A stretch of 56,059 nucleotides of DNA. Source: Kiritimatiellia bacterium. Its GTDB lineage: Bacteria; Verrucomicrobiota; Kiritimatiellia; RFP12; UBA1067. The stretch covers positions 1 through 56,059 of the forward strand of contig JAQIBS010000228.1 in NCBI GenBank assembly GCA_027858965.1, read 5' to 3'. Every line of letters starts with the position of its first letter. Position 1 is the first letter of the stretch. Made by a program: the position numbers and the translations under genes. Below are positions 1 through 8,872 of this stretch, in pieces. The notes below the pieces were generated by a model. The model ran no database searches. It saw only the letters and a program-made list of their open reading frames with translations, and was not told the DNA's origin.

Positions 1-592
1 GTTCCATGTTACTTTTTCCTTTCTGCAATTTTTTGAACGATTTTTGTTGAGGGTTTATCGTCACATGGAACATTTTTTTTGTCCATATGTTTGTCGCATT
101 TAATATTACAATTTGGCCATCTTTTATAATGGCGGATGAGGAACGGGTTGCCTTTGTGACTGCATCCAGCTTGGAGGTGTCCGTATTGACGGAAAGATGT
201 TCAAATTGTTTGAAGAAGCTTTTGGATAGCTTTTTGAAATATTTATTATCCTCTTTGTGCGAAATGACCTTAATCCCTTTGATTCTTTTGTCGGTTCCTA
301 TTGCCACCAGGGTGGCGATCTCATTGCGTTTGCCTTTGCAGAGGGGCGGTGTCTGGTCTGTGCGGAAAATCCATCCCTGTAGATCATCCTTTTTATAGAC
401 GGAGTGAATTATGATTTTGCAGCCCTGTAATGTGAGTGGTTGAACTTTTGCCCTCCATCCAAACCACTCTTTGCTCTGGGTTTCAGCGGTAACAGATTTT
501 TTTGCAAATGCAACAAGTGTGGATAATATCAGAAAAATTGATACTAAAAATGAAAGTCGTGTTGAATCTGGCATAATACTAACTTTTTTCAT
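1..592 (-). CDS. FMN-binding domain exported protein (3' partial)
   Basis: The reading frame is open from an ATG at 592 to the window edge, so the C-terminus is missing. The protein starts with MKKVSI followed by a hydrophobic stretch ending near LSTLVAFA, which reads as a signal peptide or lipid-free anchor. Near residue 145 it has the motif DAVTKATRSS, which matches the FMN-binding motif (D-[AG]-[VI]-[ST]-G-A-T-x-S-S) of the RnfG/NqrC/NosR family (PF04205); the Thr that carries covalent FMN in that family is kept, while the usual Gly is Lys. The expected role is electron transfer at the membrane or a periplasmic flavoprotein. A second in-frame ATG lies at 574, but the upstream one gives a proper basic N-terminus. 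The Shine-Dalgarno region contains a run of 12 G on this strand (602-613), which is unusual. No neighbours are visible that would name a partner complex. Confidence 0.75.
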   Translation of the reverse strand, partial: MKKVSIMPDSTRLSFLVSIFLILSTLVAFAKKSVTAETQSKEWFGWRAKVQPLTLQGCKIIIHSVYKKDDLQGWIFRTDQTPPLCKGKRNEIATLVAIGTDKRIKGIKVISHKEDNKYFKKLSKSFFKQFEHLSVNTDTSKLDAVTKATRSSSAIIKDGQIVILNATNIWTKKMFHVTINPQQKSFKKLQKGKSNME

Positions 593-601
593 ATTAAATA
601 T

Positions 602-613
602 CCCCCCCCCCCC
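602..613 (-). promoter_or_regulatory. 12-base homopolymer G tract in ribosome binding region
   Basis: On the minus strand AGA is followed by twelve G and then nine bases to the ATG at 592. The tract replaces or extends the Shine-Dalgarno sequence. Homopolymers of this length slip during replication in many bacteria, so the tract could change spacing and expression of the FMN-binding protein. It may also be a sequencing-error-prone site. Confidence 0.5.
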
Positions 614-815
614 TCTGAAAATAATGAAACATCATTTATTTTGCCTGCCTGATGTTAATGTTGCAAGCGTAAACAGCAAAATGATTGATAAAATCATGTT
701 TGAGATTAACTGAGATATTTGCTAACCTTTTTCCCTAATATGTAATTTTAAGTTTAATTTAAAATACTTATGTTGATGTATTGTGTTTAGAGTAATTGTG
801 AAATGGAGAATAGTT

Positions 816-1136
816 ATGAAAACAATAAATTTAACAATAGTCGGCGTTATGAGCCTGGCCATGGGAATTTCAGCTGCTGACTATAGCATGACTAACAATA
901 ATGCGTATGGCATCTCGTCCTTTAACAGTGGTGCTGACTGGGAACATGGAGAAGCACCTGCAGCAGGTAACAACTACTTTATTGCTGGAAAAAGCATGAG
1001 GACTCCGAATGATTCGGTCTCAACAAATCATTATGTTTTTGCCGGTGATCGTTTGACAGTTAATGGAGGTACGTTTGGCTGGAAGACAAGAGGAAATATT
1101 ACAGTTGATGATTACCAATTCATTGACTTTGGATGA
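816..1136 (+). CDS. N-terminal fragment of frameshifted beta-strand repeat adhesin
   Basis: The ATG at 816 has a TGGAGA ribosome binding site and begins a signal peptide (MKTINLTIVGVMSLAMGISA, then ADYS). The mature part has the W-x-x-GE-x-P and MRTP...F-x-G-x-RL pattern that recurs around residues 255-300 of the downstream frame, so both parts belong to one protein with an internal duplication. The frame stops at 1134-1136, while the homologous protein continues in the +1 frame. A GTG at 783 in the same frame would add 11 residues before the signal peptide and is less likely. The gene is probably broken by a single indel near 1090-1130, or the break is a sequence error. Confidence 0.6.
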   Translation: MKTINLTIVGVMSLAMGISAADYSMTNNNAYGISSFNSGADWEHGEAPAAGNNYFIAGKSMRTPNDSVSTNHYVFAGDRLTVNGGTFGWKTRGNITVDDYQFIDFG

Positions 1137-3045
1137 TATTAACCGGGGGCTTAAACTGGATACGGTGACCAGTAGCCCAAGTGCACCTGGAGGAGCTTTT
1201 GATATAGGTGGGTCTTCTGTTGCCGAAGTGGTCTGTATGATATCAGGTGCCGGACCGTTGACTAAGCGGGGAAGTGGAACTTTGTTGCTGGCAACTAACG
1301 AGACTTATACTGGTATAACAACGGTTGAAGAGGGATTGCTGCAACTGTCTGAGGGTGCGTCACTGATGACATCGGAGATTGTGGTTACAGGTTCAACGGC
1401 TGTTGTTGTCGGCAGTTCCCTGACTAATGTGAGCCTGTATGCCGGTGGAACGCTTGCTGCAGCGGGTAGTGGTTGTGATGTCGCAGATCTGGATATGCAG
1501 GATGGGTGGCTTTCACTGGATCTTTCCAGTGCAAGCCCGGACACTGCGTTGATCCGAGTGAGTGGAGATCTTTCGCTGGCGGATTATCAGGTTGTTAAAC
1601 TGACTGTTAATACAAATATGACAAGTGAGACTCCCTACAAGGTGCTCAGTGCCTCTAATCTGAGCGGTTTTGCCGATTATGATTTCTGTCTGGATGAGCC
1701 ATGGCTGGGTGAGCTCTCTCTGGCTGATGATGGTCTGGGTGGCAAGGTGCTTCTCTTTACTCCTACACCTCCCGAGAAGATAGTTTTCAAGATTGAAAGT
1801 GACTTGATTAATACTACCGGATTTGTGCTGGCTGGTAAGTGGTCTGATGGAGAGTCTCCCACCAATGAACCAACCGGTGTTAAAACCTATGTTATGGAAA
1901 CTGCTGAAATGCGGACGCCGCATAATCAGAGCATGACCTTCGGCGGTAAGCGTTTGATTATGGATTTTGTTCCCTTGGCTCTTAAGGGTCAGTCTTATAT
2001 GTCAACCATCGAAGATTTGACAGTGATGAATATGGCCTGGTTTAGCATGGCGGAATATCCCCGTGGGAATCTGAATGGCAATATACGGCTCCATCCGGTC
2101 TTAGAACAGGGTAAAACCTTTGCTCTGCAGGTATCCTGCAGCAGTGCAGGGCGTGATTTGCATCTGCATGCACAGCTGAGCGGCTATGGGGACCTGCTGT
2201 TGCAGGGTACAGGTAATCCGCAATATGATGTGACAGATGACTTTCTATATGCAGATAATACCAATTTCTATGGCAGGATACGCCTTAATGGACAGAGTAA
2301 TTTATGGCTGCGGGTAACGAGTGAGAAAAAGATTGGTGGGCAGCCTCTTCAGTTTCGGTCGGATCAGCTGGCCTTCAACGGCGGAGGTATGAGTGTTACC
2401 AATGATGTTGTTATTGATGATGCCAATCGCGGTATTACTCTTCTTGATATTGGTGGATACTTGTCGATAAATTCAACTGCTGGTGCATTTACAAATGGCA
2501 CACCGGCTGAAGAGCGCTGGTTTGACGGTGGAGCCGTTCTGCGGGCTGAGAATGCGGCGACGCTGACAATCACCTGTCCTGTGACAGGGGGCGGCCGTCT
2601 GATTAAAGCAGGAACAGGAACTCTTGAACTGGGGGGCAGCAACAGTTATACCGGCCAGACCAGTATTGTTGAGGGCGGGATTTTTGCGGCAACGGCTGAC
2701 GCTTTTGGGACAGGGCCGGTTAAAGTGAGTGGCGCGGGCCGCCTGGTCTGTCGCTACTCCGACTCAATGTTGACCAACGGAGTTGAGCTGGATGGAATGA
2801 TTGAATTTATTAACGGTGGGGCTGTGAAAGTTGAACTGGCGAATGGAGTCACCCAGCCGACCGGTACGTTTTCAGTTCCTCTGTTTCTTCTACCCGAGGG
2901 GGAGAGCATTAATACCGAGGATGTGCCGCTGGAGCATGCTTTGGATAGAGTCTATGGAGAGGTTGTTACATCTGCCGTTGGTTCTCAGACGCTGATATCG
3001 GCAGAGTTTACCTTTACTGGTGGAACTCTGATTTTGTTACGGTAG
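1063..3045 (+). CDS. Autotransporter-associated beta-strand repeat protein (body of frameshifted gene)
   Basis: This frame carries two clear PATR/TIGR02601-type repeats: GAGPLTKRGSGTLLL followed by YTG near residues 60-85, and GGGRLIKAGTGTLEL followed by YTG near residues 505-530. Two blocks with LTLDDINRG and VVIDDANRG show an internal duplication. It is a surface or secreted beta-solenoid protein by family. The coordinates start at the first ATG of the frame, but real coding begins after the frameshift (about 1100), because the first 15 residues do not look like the family and no ribosome binding site is present. The C-terminus ends in GGTLILLR, an ending shared with the two other adhesins in this window. 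I infer one original gene, 816-3045, of about 740 residues, now split. Confidence 0.7.
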   Translation: MEVRLAGRQEEILQLMITNSLTLDDINRGLKLDTVTSSPSAPGGAFDIGGSSVAEVVCMISGAGPLTKRGSGTLLLATNETYTGITTVEEGLLQLSEGASLMTSEIVVTGSTAVVVGSSLTNVSLYAGGTLAAAGSGCDVADLDMQDGWLSLDLSSASPDTALIRVSGDLSLADYQVVKLTVNTNMTSETPYKVLSASNLSGFADYDFCLDEPWLGELSLADDGLGGKVLLFTPTPPEKIVFKIESDLINTTGFVLAGKWSDGESPTNEPTGVKTYVMETAEMRTPHNQSMTFGGKRLIMDFVPLALKGQSYMSTIEDLTVMNMAWFSMAEYPRGNLNGNIRLHPVLEQGKTFALQVSCSSAGRDLHLHAQLSGYGDLLLQGTGNPQYDVTDDFLYADNTNFYGRIRLNGQSNLWLRVTSEKKIGGQPLQFRSDQLAFNGGGMSVTNDVVIDDANRGITLLDIGGYLSINSTAGAFTNGTPAEERWFDGGAVLRAENAATLTITCPVTGGGRLIKAGTGTLELGGSNSYTGQTSIVEGGIFAATADAFGTGPVKVSGAGRLVCRYSDSMLTNGVELDGMIEFINGGAVKVELANGVTQPTGTFSVPLFLLPEGESINTEDVPLEHALDRVYGEVVTSAVGSQTLISAEFTFTGGTLILLR

Positions 3046-3273
3046 GTGTTTCTTCTCATTCATTGAATAGTTTGTATAATATGCTGTATTACTCAGTATG
3101 TCCGCCGTTACACGGTGGATTATTCTCCGAAAGTGTCAGACAAAGATTTTGATTAGAATTAATAATTTTCAGATCCATCAGTCCCGCGACTTGTCACGGC
3201 GTAGTCCCGCTTGCGGGCGAAGACGGAAGCGGTGAAGCAGCGGGCTGCTAATAAATCGGCTCTCCATATTGCT

Positions 3274-3315
3274 ATTCCGCGTAGCGGAATTCAGTAATTT
3301 GGTGCACCAAATTAC
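3274..3315. repeat. Two adjacent palindromes in adhesin downstream region
   Basis: The 315-base gap after the adhesin has no convincing gene. It holds a hairpin with 7-bp arms ATTCCGC/GCGGAAT (3274-3290) and, three bases on, a perfect 22-bp palindrome centred on GGTGCACC (3294-3315). Just upstream, 3189-3235 carries a sequence with CTTGTCACGGCGTAG that recurs at about 32084. Neither palindrome has a T-run, so they are not obvious terminators. Confidence 0.6.
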
Positions 3316-3360
3316 TTTTGTGCTTTAAACCACTATGTAAATAATATATTCTTATATGCA

Positions 3361-4455
3361 ATGAGTGATCAATCAAATGAATATAATAAAGAGATGCCGC
3401 CTCGCCAGGGACCTGAATCTACTGGCCACGAAAAAACGGCTGGTGGTGCTAATCTGGTAACCATGAGTCAGGCGCAAGGTGCCAGTTCCGAATCTTTTCC
3501 TGTTTTGCAGGCATTTCAGGAATATATTGAGGCTGAGCGAAAACAGGCACGTAAGCGCATTCTGCAACTTTCCATTAGCTTTGGCGTGATTATCGGGGTG
3601 ATTGTGGTTGGTTTTCTGGCAGCTGGCGTTTATATGATGCAGAATACCACCAATCGGCTGTTTGAAGTGGCAATGTCAAAAAAGGATGAGGCTTCTCCTG
3701 CCCCTGTTGCGGTGACTCTCCCGGCACAGCCGCAGTCGCAAGCTGTAGCAGCGCCGGTTTCGCCCGCTCTTGAAGCATCTATCAAGCAGATGTCTGAGGT
3801 CTTAGCAAAGATGCAGGCAGAAAATTTGCATAAACCGGCTGTCACTGTTCTTGATAGCAGACCAAAAGATGCTAGTTCTCCTCGAAATTCCGAGTTGGAT
3901 GCATTGAAGGCAGAGCTGTTGGACATGAAGGAGCAGAGTCGTAAATTGGAAGGGCAGCTTTCTTCAATACGTAAGAATGAAATTGCTCCCCCGTTAATTG
4001 TTCCGACAGAACGCCCGAGGAGGGCACGCTACTCAGTAGAGGACGCGTTGGCGATTGCCAGAAAGACGGGTGCTGATAAAGCGGCCTCCGATAAAGCGGC
4101 GGCGGATAAGATTGCTGCAGAAAAAGCAAAGGCTGTTGCTGCGACTGAGAAAGCGAAGCTGGCTCAGATAGAGATGGATACGAAAAGAGCGCTGGCAATT
4201 TCTGCAACTAGCGTAAAGGCTGAACGGAATGCTCAGGTAAAGCGGGAGTCGCAACAAACGGCTCGTGTAAAATCTGTAGCTGCCAATGAAGAGAAGCTGG
4301 CTGAACAAGGATTTCCTGTGGCCAATAAAGTTCCGCCGGTTATGCCACAAGGGGTAAAGGTTCCTGCGCCTTTAAAAGATATGATGGTTATCTCGATCCC
4401 CTTAAAAACAAAAAAGGGTGATGTTTTGCCTTGGCGGATTTTTATACCTGAATAA
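3361..4455 (+). CDS. Membrane-anchored coiled-coil protein of unknown function
   Basis: 364 residues. A hydrophilic N-terminus of about 68 residues (cytoplasmic by the positive KQARKR before the helix) is followed by one transmembrane helix at about 70-92. Next come an Ala/Pro/Gln-rich linker, a predicted coiled coil (about 175-205), and a long Ala/Lys helix at 235-275 with repeats of the type DKAAxDKAAADKIAAEKAKA, similar in composition to the TolA stalk. The end (PLKDMMVISIPLKTKKG) is a small predicted strand-rich tail. It could bridge the periplasm, but I do not recognise a family and no Tol-Pal gene is near. The ATG at 3361 has no Shine-Dalgarno sequence; AT-rich TATATT lies about 15 bases upstream. 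Confidence 0.7.
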   Translation: MSDQSNEYNKEMPPRQGPESTGHEKTAGGANLVTMSQAQGASSESFPVLQAFQEYIEAERKQARKRILQLSISFGVIIGVIVVGFLAAGVYMMQNTTNRLFEVAMSKKDEASPAPVAVTLPAQPQSQAVAAPVSPALEASIKQMSEVLAKMQAENLHKPAVTVLDSRPKDASSPRNSELDALKAELLDMKEQSRKLEGQLSSIRKNEIAPPLIVPTERPRRARYSVEDALAIARKTGADKAASDKAAADKIAAEKAKAVAATEKAKLAQIEMDTKRALAISATSVKAERNAQVKRESQQTARVKSVAANEEKLAEQGFPVANKVPPVMPQGVKVPAPLKDMMVISIPLKTKKGDVLPWRIFIPE

Positions 4456-4673
4456 TCTCAAACGTTTGATATTTTGGGACAAAAGAAATATTTTGAAAAG
4501 AGTTTGTTCAGTGTTAAGAAAATAGTGATTAAAATCGGTGTTTAACAATAGACATTATTGTTGTTTTGTGGCATTCTTAAATTTCCGTTTATATTTATTT
4601 ACTAATATGTTCGGAGTTATTTTTAGATTAATAAAATTTAAATAAATTAAAAAGTAATAGGAAAGGACGTATC

Positions 4674-5483
4674 ATGTCTGTAAAAGCAATGATATTTGTA
4701 GATGGTAGCTGGCTTTATCATAGCCGTCAGGTATTATTTGAGTCATTGGGTGAAGAGAGTGGTTTCGAAATTGATTACAAACGTATTCCGGATATTATCG
4801 CTCACCATATGGCGGAGATGATGGACTCGGAGGTCGATGTTGTCAGAACAAACTATTTTGGAACAATACCGGTGAATAAACAGGGGTATAATCCGGCCAA
4901 ACAAAAAGCTTTCTATGAGTTCCTTACAATGCAGTGTGCTTACGATACTGACATCCTGGAGATAGATTTCCGTCGTGAGCCAAATGCCCGTCCCGATGAC
5001 AAATGGGTGAATGTTGCGTTAGCTTCGTCAATGATTTATTATGCTACCGTATCAGGTGCTTATGATGTGGCTGTAGTTGTTGGAGGAGATGCGGATTATA
5101 TTCCTCTCTTAAAGCGGGTCCGCTCTTTGGGCAAGCGGGTTCAACTTGTCTGCATGAATAATATTAATGACAAGTATCTTACCAGTGCAATGCTTCTTAC
5201 TACTTCGGGGATTCAGGATCTGCCACCGCTCTTTTTAGATGAGCACTCGGATGATATTAAATTGATTCGTTCTGAAAAGAAACGCGTATGTAAGAATTGT
5301 GGGAATGAAGAGGAAACAACCTGGGCTGGTCCCGACTTCTTCTGCTCCAATTGTCGCAGTGAACATCGCAAACAGGTTCGTACCTGCGATACATGTGGCA
5401 AAGAGGAGGAGACTACCTGGGATAAACCTTACTTCTATTGTTCGGATTGTCGTAATAAACATCGCGAAACTGAAGAGGGATAG
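4674..5483 (+). CDS. NYN-domain (LabA/DUF88-like) protein with two zinc ribbons
   Basis: 269 residues. The N-terminal 180 residues form a PIN-like NYN domain: the first strand ends in FVDGSW and the central acidic motif is VVGGDADYIPLL, with the conserved Asp residues expected to bind the catalytic metal. The family is predicted to cleave RNA. Residues 205-265 hold two nearly identical zinc ribbons, CKNCGNEEETTWAGPDFFCSNC and a second copy beginning CDTCGKEEETTW, each with two CxxC pairs. The duplication suggests nucleic-acid or protein recognition by the tail. The start has an upstream GGAAAGGACG. It stands alone, followed by repeats and a strong terminator. Confidence 0.8.
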   Translation: MSVKAMIFVDGSWLYHSRQVLFESLGEESGFEIDYKRIPDIIAHHMAEMMDSEVDVVRTNYFGTIPVNKQGYNPAKQKAFYEFLTMQCAYDTDILEIDFRREPNARPDDKWVNVALASSMIYYATVSGAYDVAVVVGGDADYIPLLKRVRSLGKRVQLVCMNNINDKYLTSAMLLTTSGIQDLPPLFLDEHSDDIKLIRSEKKRVCKNCGNEEETTWAGPDFFCSNCRSEHRKQVRTCDTCGKEEETTWDKPYFYCSDCRNKHRETEEG

Positions 5484-5546
5484 CTTGTCAGTTCATTAGT
5501 TGCTTATAGCTCAGAAGCTGCAAAAAAACAAGAAGTTGAAGCAGCA

Positions 5547-5625
5547 ATTTGAGCTGGTAGTCTGTAGCTGGTAGCAAATACAGCAGAGCAAACTACAAGC
5601 TACTGGCTACTGGCTACAAGCTGGG
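5547..5625. repeat. GCTACNA-type heptamer repeat remnant
   Basis: The stretch consists of imperfect 7-base units such as GCTACTG, GCTACTG, GCTACAA, with a core reading CAAATACAGCAGAGCAAAC. The same family is found at 39844-39962 (17 units), about 44921-44955 and 47689-47745. It lies between the NYN gene and its terminator and codes for nothing visible. Confidence 0.65.
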
Positions 5626-5655
5626 TTGCGGGCAGAGCCCGCCTGAGTTAATTTG

Positions 5656-5694
5656 TGCGCCGCACCGTGTCCACGGTTTGCGGCGCATTTTTTT
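5656..5694 (+). terminator. Rho-independent terminator
   Basis: TGCGCCGCA (5656-5664) pairs with TGCGGCGCA (5679-5687); CCGTG/CACGG continues the stem inside. Seven T follow at 5688-5694. It would end the NYN transcript and lies 20 bases before the next start codon. Confidence 0.85.
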
Positions 5695-5714
5695 GTTCCT
5701 GATACCTTTGCGTT

Positions 5715-7331
5715 ATGAGTGAAAAAATATCAGTTAAATTTTTACCTTCCGGAAAAACGGTGCTGGTTCCAAAGGATTGCACTGTTCTGCAAGCGGTGCG
5801 TGTGGCGGGTTTGTGGATTGAATCGCCCTGTAATGGAAATCAGATTTGCGGAAAATGTCGTGTCCGTATACTGGAGGGCAAGGTTCACAGCAGTGGTGCT
5901 GCGCAGGGAATCTCTTCCTCAGAGCTTATGAACGGCTGGCGGCTTGCCTGCTCGACAAAGATTTTTGAGCCTGTAACAGTGGAAATTCCTCAGGTCTCCT
6001 CTGATCATGTGCTTTCAAAGATTCTTGTGGATGGTGCAGAGATCCAACTGCGGCATGACCAGCGTAATAAGGGGCATCTGGGAATCGCATTTGATTTAGG
6101 GACAACTTCTGTTGTCGCAACGCTTTTTGACCTTTATAGTGGAGAGGAACGTGAAAGTGCAGTAACACACAACCGCCAAATCAGCTACGGTGATGATGTC
6201 ATATCCCGTATTAATCATGTTCGTGAGAACTCTGGTGGGTTGGCTGCATTACAGGAAGCGGTGTTGAGGACGCTTAACCGGTTGATTCTTATTCTGTGCC
6301 GAAGCTGTGATGAAAAGGTGTCATCTGTTTTTCATATTGCTGTCGCCGGCAATACAACCATGCAGCAGATTCTTATTGGAATAGATCCTTCACCGCTGGG
6401 GGAGTATCCGTTTGAACCGGCATTTAAAGAGGCCCAGTATCTCTCTGCTCCATCCATTGGGTTTAAGGCGGCTCCATCAGCGGAGCTTGTTGTTTTTCCT
6501 CAGGTCGGTGGGTTTGTGGGAGGTGACACCATTGCTGGTCTTCTGGCTGCCGGGTTTGACAATCTTAAGGCCCCATCGCTTTTTGTGGATATTGGAACTA
6601 ATGGCGAGATTGCTCTTTTTAACAGGAGTAAAATTTATACGGCATCAACGGCTGCGGGACCGGCATTCGAGGGGGCCAGGATACGTCACGGTATGCGTGC
6701 CAAAGAGGGAGCCATTGACCAGATCTGGATGGTTGGTGAAAAACTGCATTTCCATACTATAGGTGATGTAGAGTCCTGCGGCTTGTGCGGGTCTGCCTTG
6801 ATTGATTGCGTAGCCCTGCTTCTGGAGAATGGTGTGGTTGATGCTACTGGTCGGATGGAGGTATCGGAGAGCGCTCCTGCGGCACTGGTATCACGGGTGT
6901 TTGAAGGACCTGAGAAACAACCCGCCTTTGCCTTGACTTACAATAAGGATAATGAACCCAATGTTTATCTGACGCAACGTGATGTGCGGGAGTTACAGTT
7001 GGCCTCTGGTACAATCCGGGCCGGAATTGAGACGCTGCTTCATCTGGCTGGTTTGCGTTGTACAGATTTGGACGGGATCTCACTTGCTGGTGGGTTTGGT
7101 AATTATATTCGCAGAGAAAAGGCTTTGTTGATTGGACTTCTTCCTCCGGTGCATTATATGAAAATTCGTTTCATAGGTAATGCCGCTCTTACCGGAGCTA
7201 AGCGCGGTCTGCTTGCGCGAGCAGAAATGAATCGGGCGGGAAACATATTGAAGATGACTGAACATGTAGATCTTTCCACGCAACCGAAGTTTTCGGAGCT
7301 CTTTATGGAGCACATGATGTTTCCGGAGTGA
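5715..7331 (+). CDS. 2Fe-2S / ASKHA-domain protein, RACo/RamA-like corrinoid activator
   Basis: 538 residues. Residues 1-95 are a plant-type 2Fe-2S ferredoxin domain with Cys39-x5-Cys45-x2-Cys48 and Cys79. Residues 120-520 are the DUF4445 ASKHA ATPase domain, with FDLGTTSVVATL (phosphate 1), VDIGTNGEI (phosphate 2) and LAGGFGNYI. RACo-type proteins reduce Co(II) corrinoid proteins to Co(I) in an ATP-dependent way so that methyl transfer can proceed. No corrinoid protein or methyltransferase of that pathway is in the window, so the partner is elsewhere or the protein serves another methyltransferase such as MetH-like or demethylase systems. The ATG at 5715 lies directly after the terminator and has no clear ribosome binding site. 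Confidence 0.8.
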   Translation: MSEKISVKFLPSGKTVLVPKDCTVLQAVRVAGLWIESPCNGNQICGKCRVRILEGKVHSSGAAQGISSSELMNGWRLACSTKIFEPVTVEIPQVSSDHVLSKILVDGAEIQLRHDQRNKGHLGIAFDLGTTSVVATLFDLYSGEERESAVTHNRQISYGDDVISRINHVRENSGGLAALQEAVLRTLNRLILILCRSCDEKVSSVFHIAVAGNTTMQQILIGIDPSPLGEYPFEPAFKEAQYLSAPSIGFKAAPSAELVVFPQVGGFVGGDTIAGLLAAGFDNLKAPSLFVDIGTNGEIALFNRSKIYTASTAAGPAFEGARIRHGMRAKEGAIDQIWMVGEKLHFHTIGDVESCGLCGSALIDCVALLLENGVVDATGRMEVSESAPAALVSRVFEGPEKQPAFALTYNKDNEPNVYLTQRDVRELQLASGTIRAGIETLLHLAGLRCTDLDGISLAGGFGNYIRREKALLIGLLPPVHYMKIRFIGNAALTGAKRGLLARAEMNRAGNILKMTEHVDLSTQPKFSELFMEHMMFPE

Positions 7332-7432
7332 GAGTCAGGGATGGGAGTGATAGGAGGTATGGGAGATGGGAGTAATGGGAAGTATGGCTTGACTGTCGTA
7401 TCATTCCCAATTACGATCCTCTGACCTCTGAC

Positions 7433-8872
7433 CTACTCTGCAATCTGAAGGCAGTACAGCCGGGTGCTGTCACGCAGGAAGAGGTGCCCATCTGCTATGA
7501 GCATGGGGCCCCAGGCATCACGCCCTTTTTTCTTCATAAGTTCGTAACGAGCCATTCGTTGATAACCCGTTTTGCGCACTTTTGCCAGAGTTACGGTTCC
7601 GGAGTCGTCCATTAGAAACATCCATCCATCCTCAGTTGCCGTGTACGGGCCCAGTCCGAAACGATCCTCTTTGCTACTGCTCCAGAGATGTTCGCCCTCC
7701 GCTGTCATGCAGACCAGCTGCTGTCTGTTTTTTCCGCCGTCGCTGGGTAGCACGGTGTACAGTAATCCGTTTAGGAAGACGGGGGTTTGCTGTTCACTTG
7801 CAAACTCTTTCTTGGTGGTTCGGTAGAGTTCCTTGATTTGCCACTCGTCGTCATTCTTGACAATTTGAAACATAACCCCGCCGTAGCCATATCCGGCTGT
7901 CATGAAAAATCGGCCTTTGTCCAGAACGAGAGGAGAGGGGGCTATCACGGAAGCTGAAAAGCTGTCGGTTTTCCAAAGCAAGCGGCCGAGATCGCCTGGA
8001 TCGGCTGAAACTCCAATGATGCCGCCTAGAGCTGCATAGATGTATTGTCGCTTGCCCTCCACTGTGATGAGCATAATCGATGCATGAGACATTTTCAGCC
8101 CGCCGGGTTGTGGCGTTTCAAAAGTTGTCTCGCCTGTTTTAAGATTGATACCGCACATGACTACATCTTTGCCTGCCGGAGCCAGGATGAGATTACCGCC
8201 GTCAATCAAAGGGCATTGTCCTGTATACCAGAGTGGAATTTTGGTGCCGAAACGGCTCCTCATGCTGAACCCCCACTGATATTTACCACTCTCCACTGCG
8301 AGGCAGAGGACATGACACTGTGGTCCTATGCTGACAACAAAATCATCATTGCATGCCGTGACAGTACGTGATATTCCATGGTTGCGCTTTGTTTTCACAG
8401 AGTAGAGGTGGTGCCAGCGTTCTTCGCCAGTGTCAGCATTGAGCGCTTTCAGACAGTCGCCTTTGCGGGCCTCATCGTAATCCAGTAAATAGAGTGTCCC
8501 GTTGTGCAGTGAGGGCATGGCGTGTCCGTCGCCAACCCCTATACTCCAGAGAATCTCAGGGCCGTCCTCTGGCCAGCTTGTAAGCAGGGCGTCTTGGGCT
8601 GGTGCAACATTGTTTTGACCGACACCTCTGAATCCAGGCCATGAGCCTTTCAGGGTTCCCGGTTGAATTTCCCTGTTTGCAAGAAAACAACCGGCAAGAT
8701 CAGACTCTTTTTCTTTGGAGTTTCGGGCGGCCAGAGCCTCTGCAATAGACCCTGATTTAGAAGCCTTGCGAATGGAGTTGGATGCTTTTTCCCCAGATAC
8801 CCAGTGAACCAGAAGCCATGCTGCCAGGCAGGCGGCAAGTGCGGTTATAACTGGAGGTAAAATCTTTTTCAT
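7433..8872 (-). CDS. PQQ-like beta-propeller protein (membrane-anchored)
   Basis: 479 residues with an N-terminal anchor (LPPVITALAACLAAWLLVHW). The rest is a beta-propeller of the PQQ/BamB type: repeats such as LKALNADTGEERW, VLCLAVESGKYQW and CGINLKTGETTFE carry the Trp-docking pattern, and the protein starts with WPGFRG(V)GQNN, a motif typical of the outer-membrane-assembly-like PQQ proteins common in Planctomycetes and relatives. No quinoprotein dehydrogenase active-site set is evident, so it is more likely a binding or scaffold propeller than an enzyme. Its ATG overlaps the stop of the upstream gene by four bases (ATGA), so it is translated together with the polyprenyl synthetase fusion. 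Confidence 0.75.
   Translation of the reverse strand: MKKILPPVITALAACLAAWLLVHWVSGEKASNSIRKASKSGSIAEALAARNSKEKESDLAGCFLANREIQPGTLKGSWPGFRGVGQNNVAPAQDALLTSWPEDGPEILWSIGVGDGHAMPSLHNGTLYLLDYDEARKGDCLKALNADTGEERWHHLYSVKTKRNHGISRTVTACNDDFVVSIGPQCHVLCLAVESGKYQWGFSMRSRFGTKIPLWYTGQCPLIDGGNLILAPAGKDVVMCGINLKTGETTFETPQPGGLKMSHASIMLITVEGKRQYIYAALGGIIGVSADPGDLGRLLWKTDSFSASVIAPSPLVLDKGRFFMTAGYGYGGVMFQIVKNDDEWQIKELYRTTKKEFASEQQTPVFLNGLLYTVLPSDGGKNRQQLVCMTAEGEHLWSSSKEDRFGLGPYTATEDGWMFLMDDSGTVTLAKVRKTGYQRMARYELMKKKGRDAWGPMLIADGHLFLRDSTRLYCLQIAE

Noticed and set aside
87..713. Plus-strand frames at the left edge
   Set aside because: They are antisense to, or upstream of, the minus-strand FMN-binding protein, which has a family motif and signal peptide.
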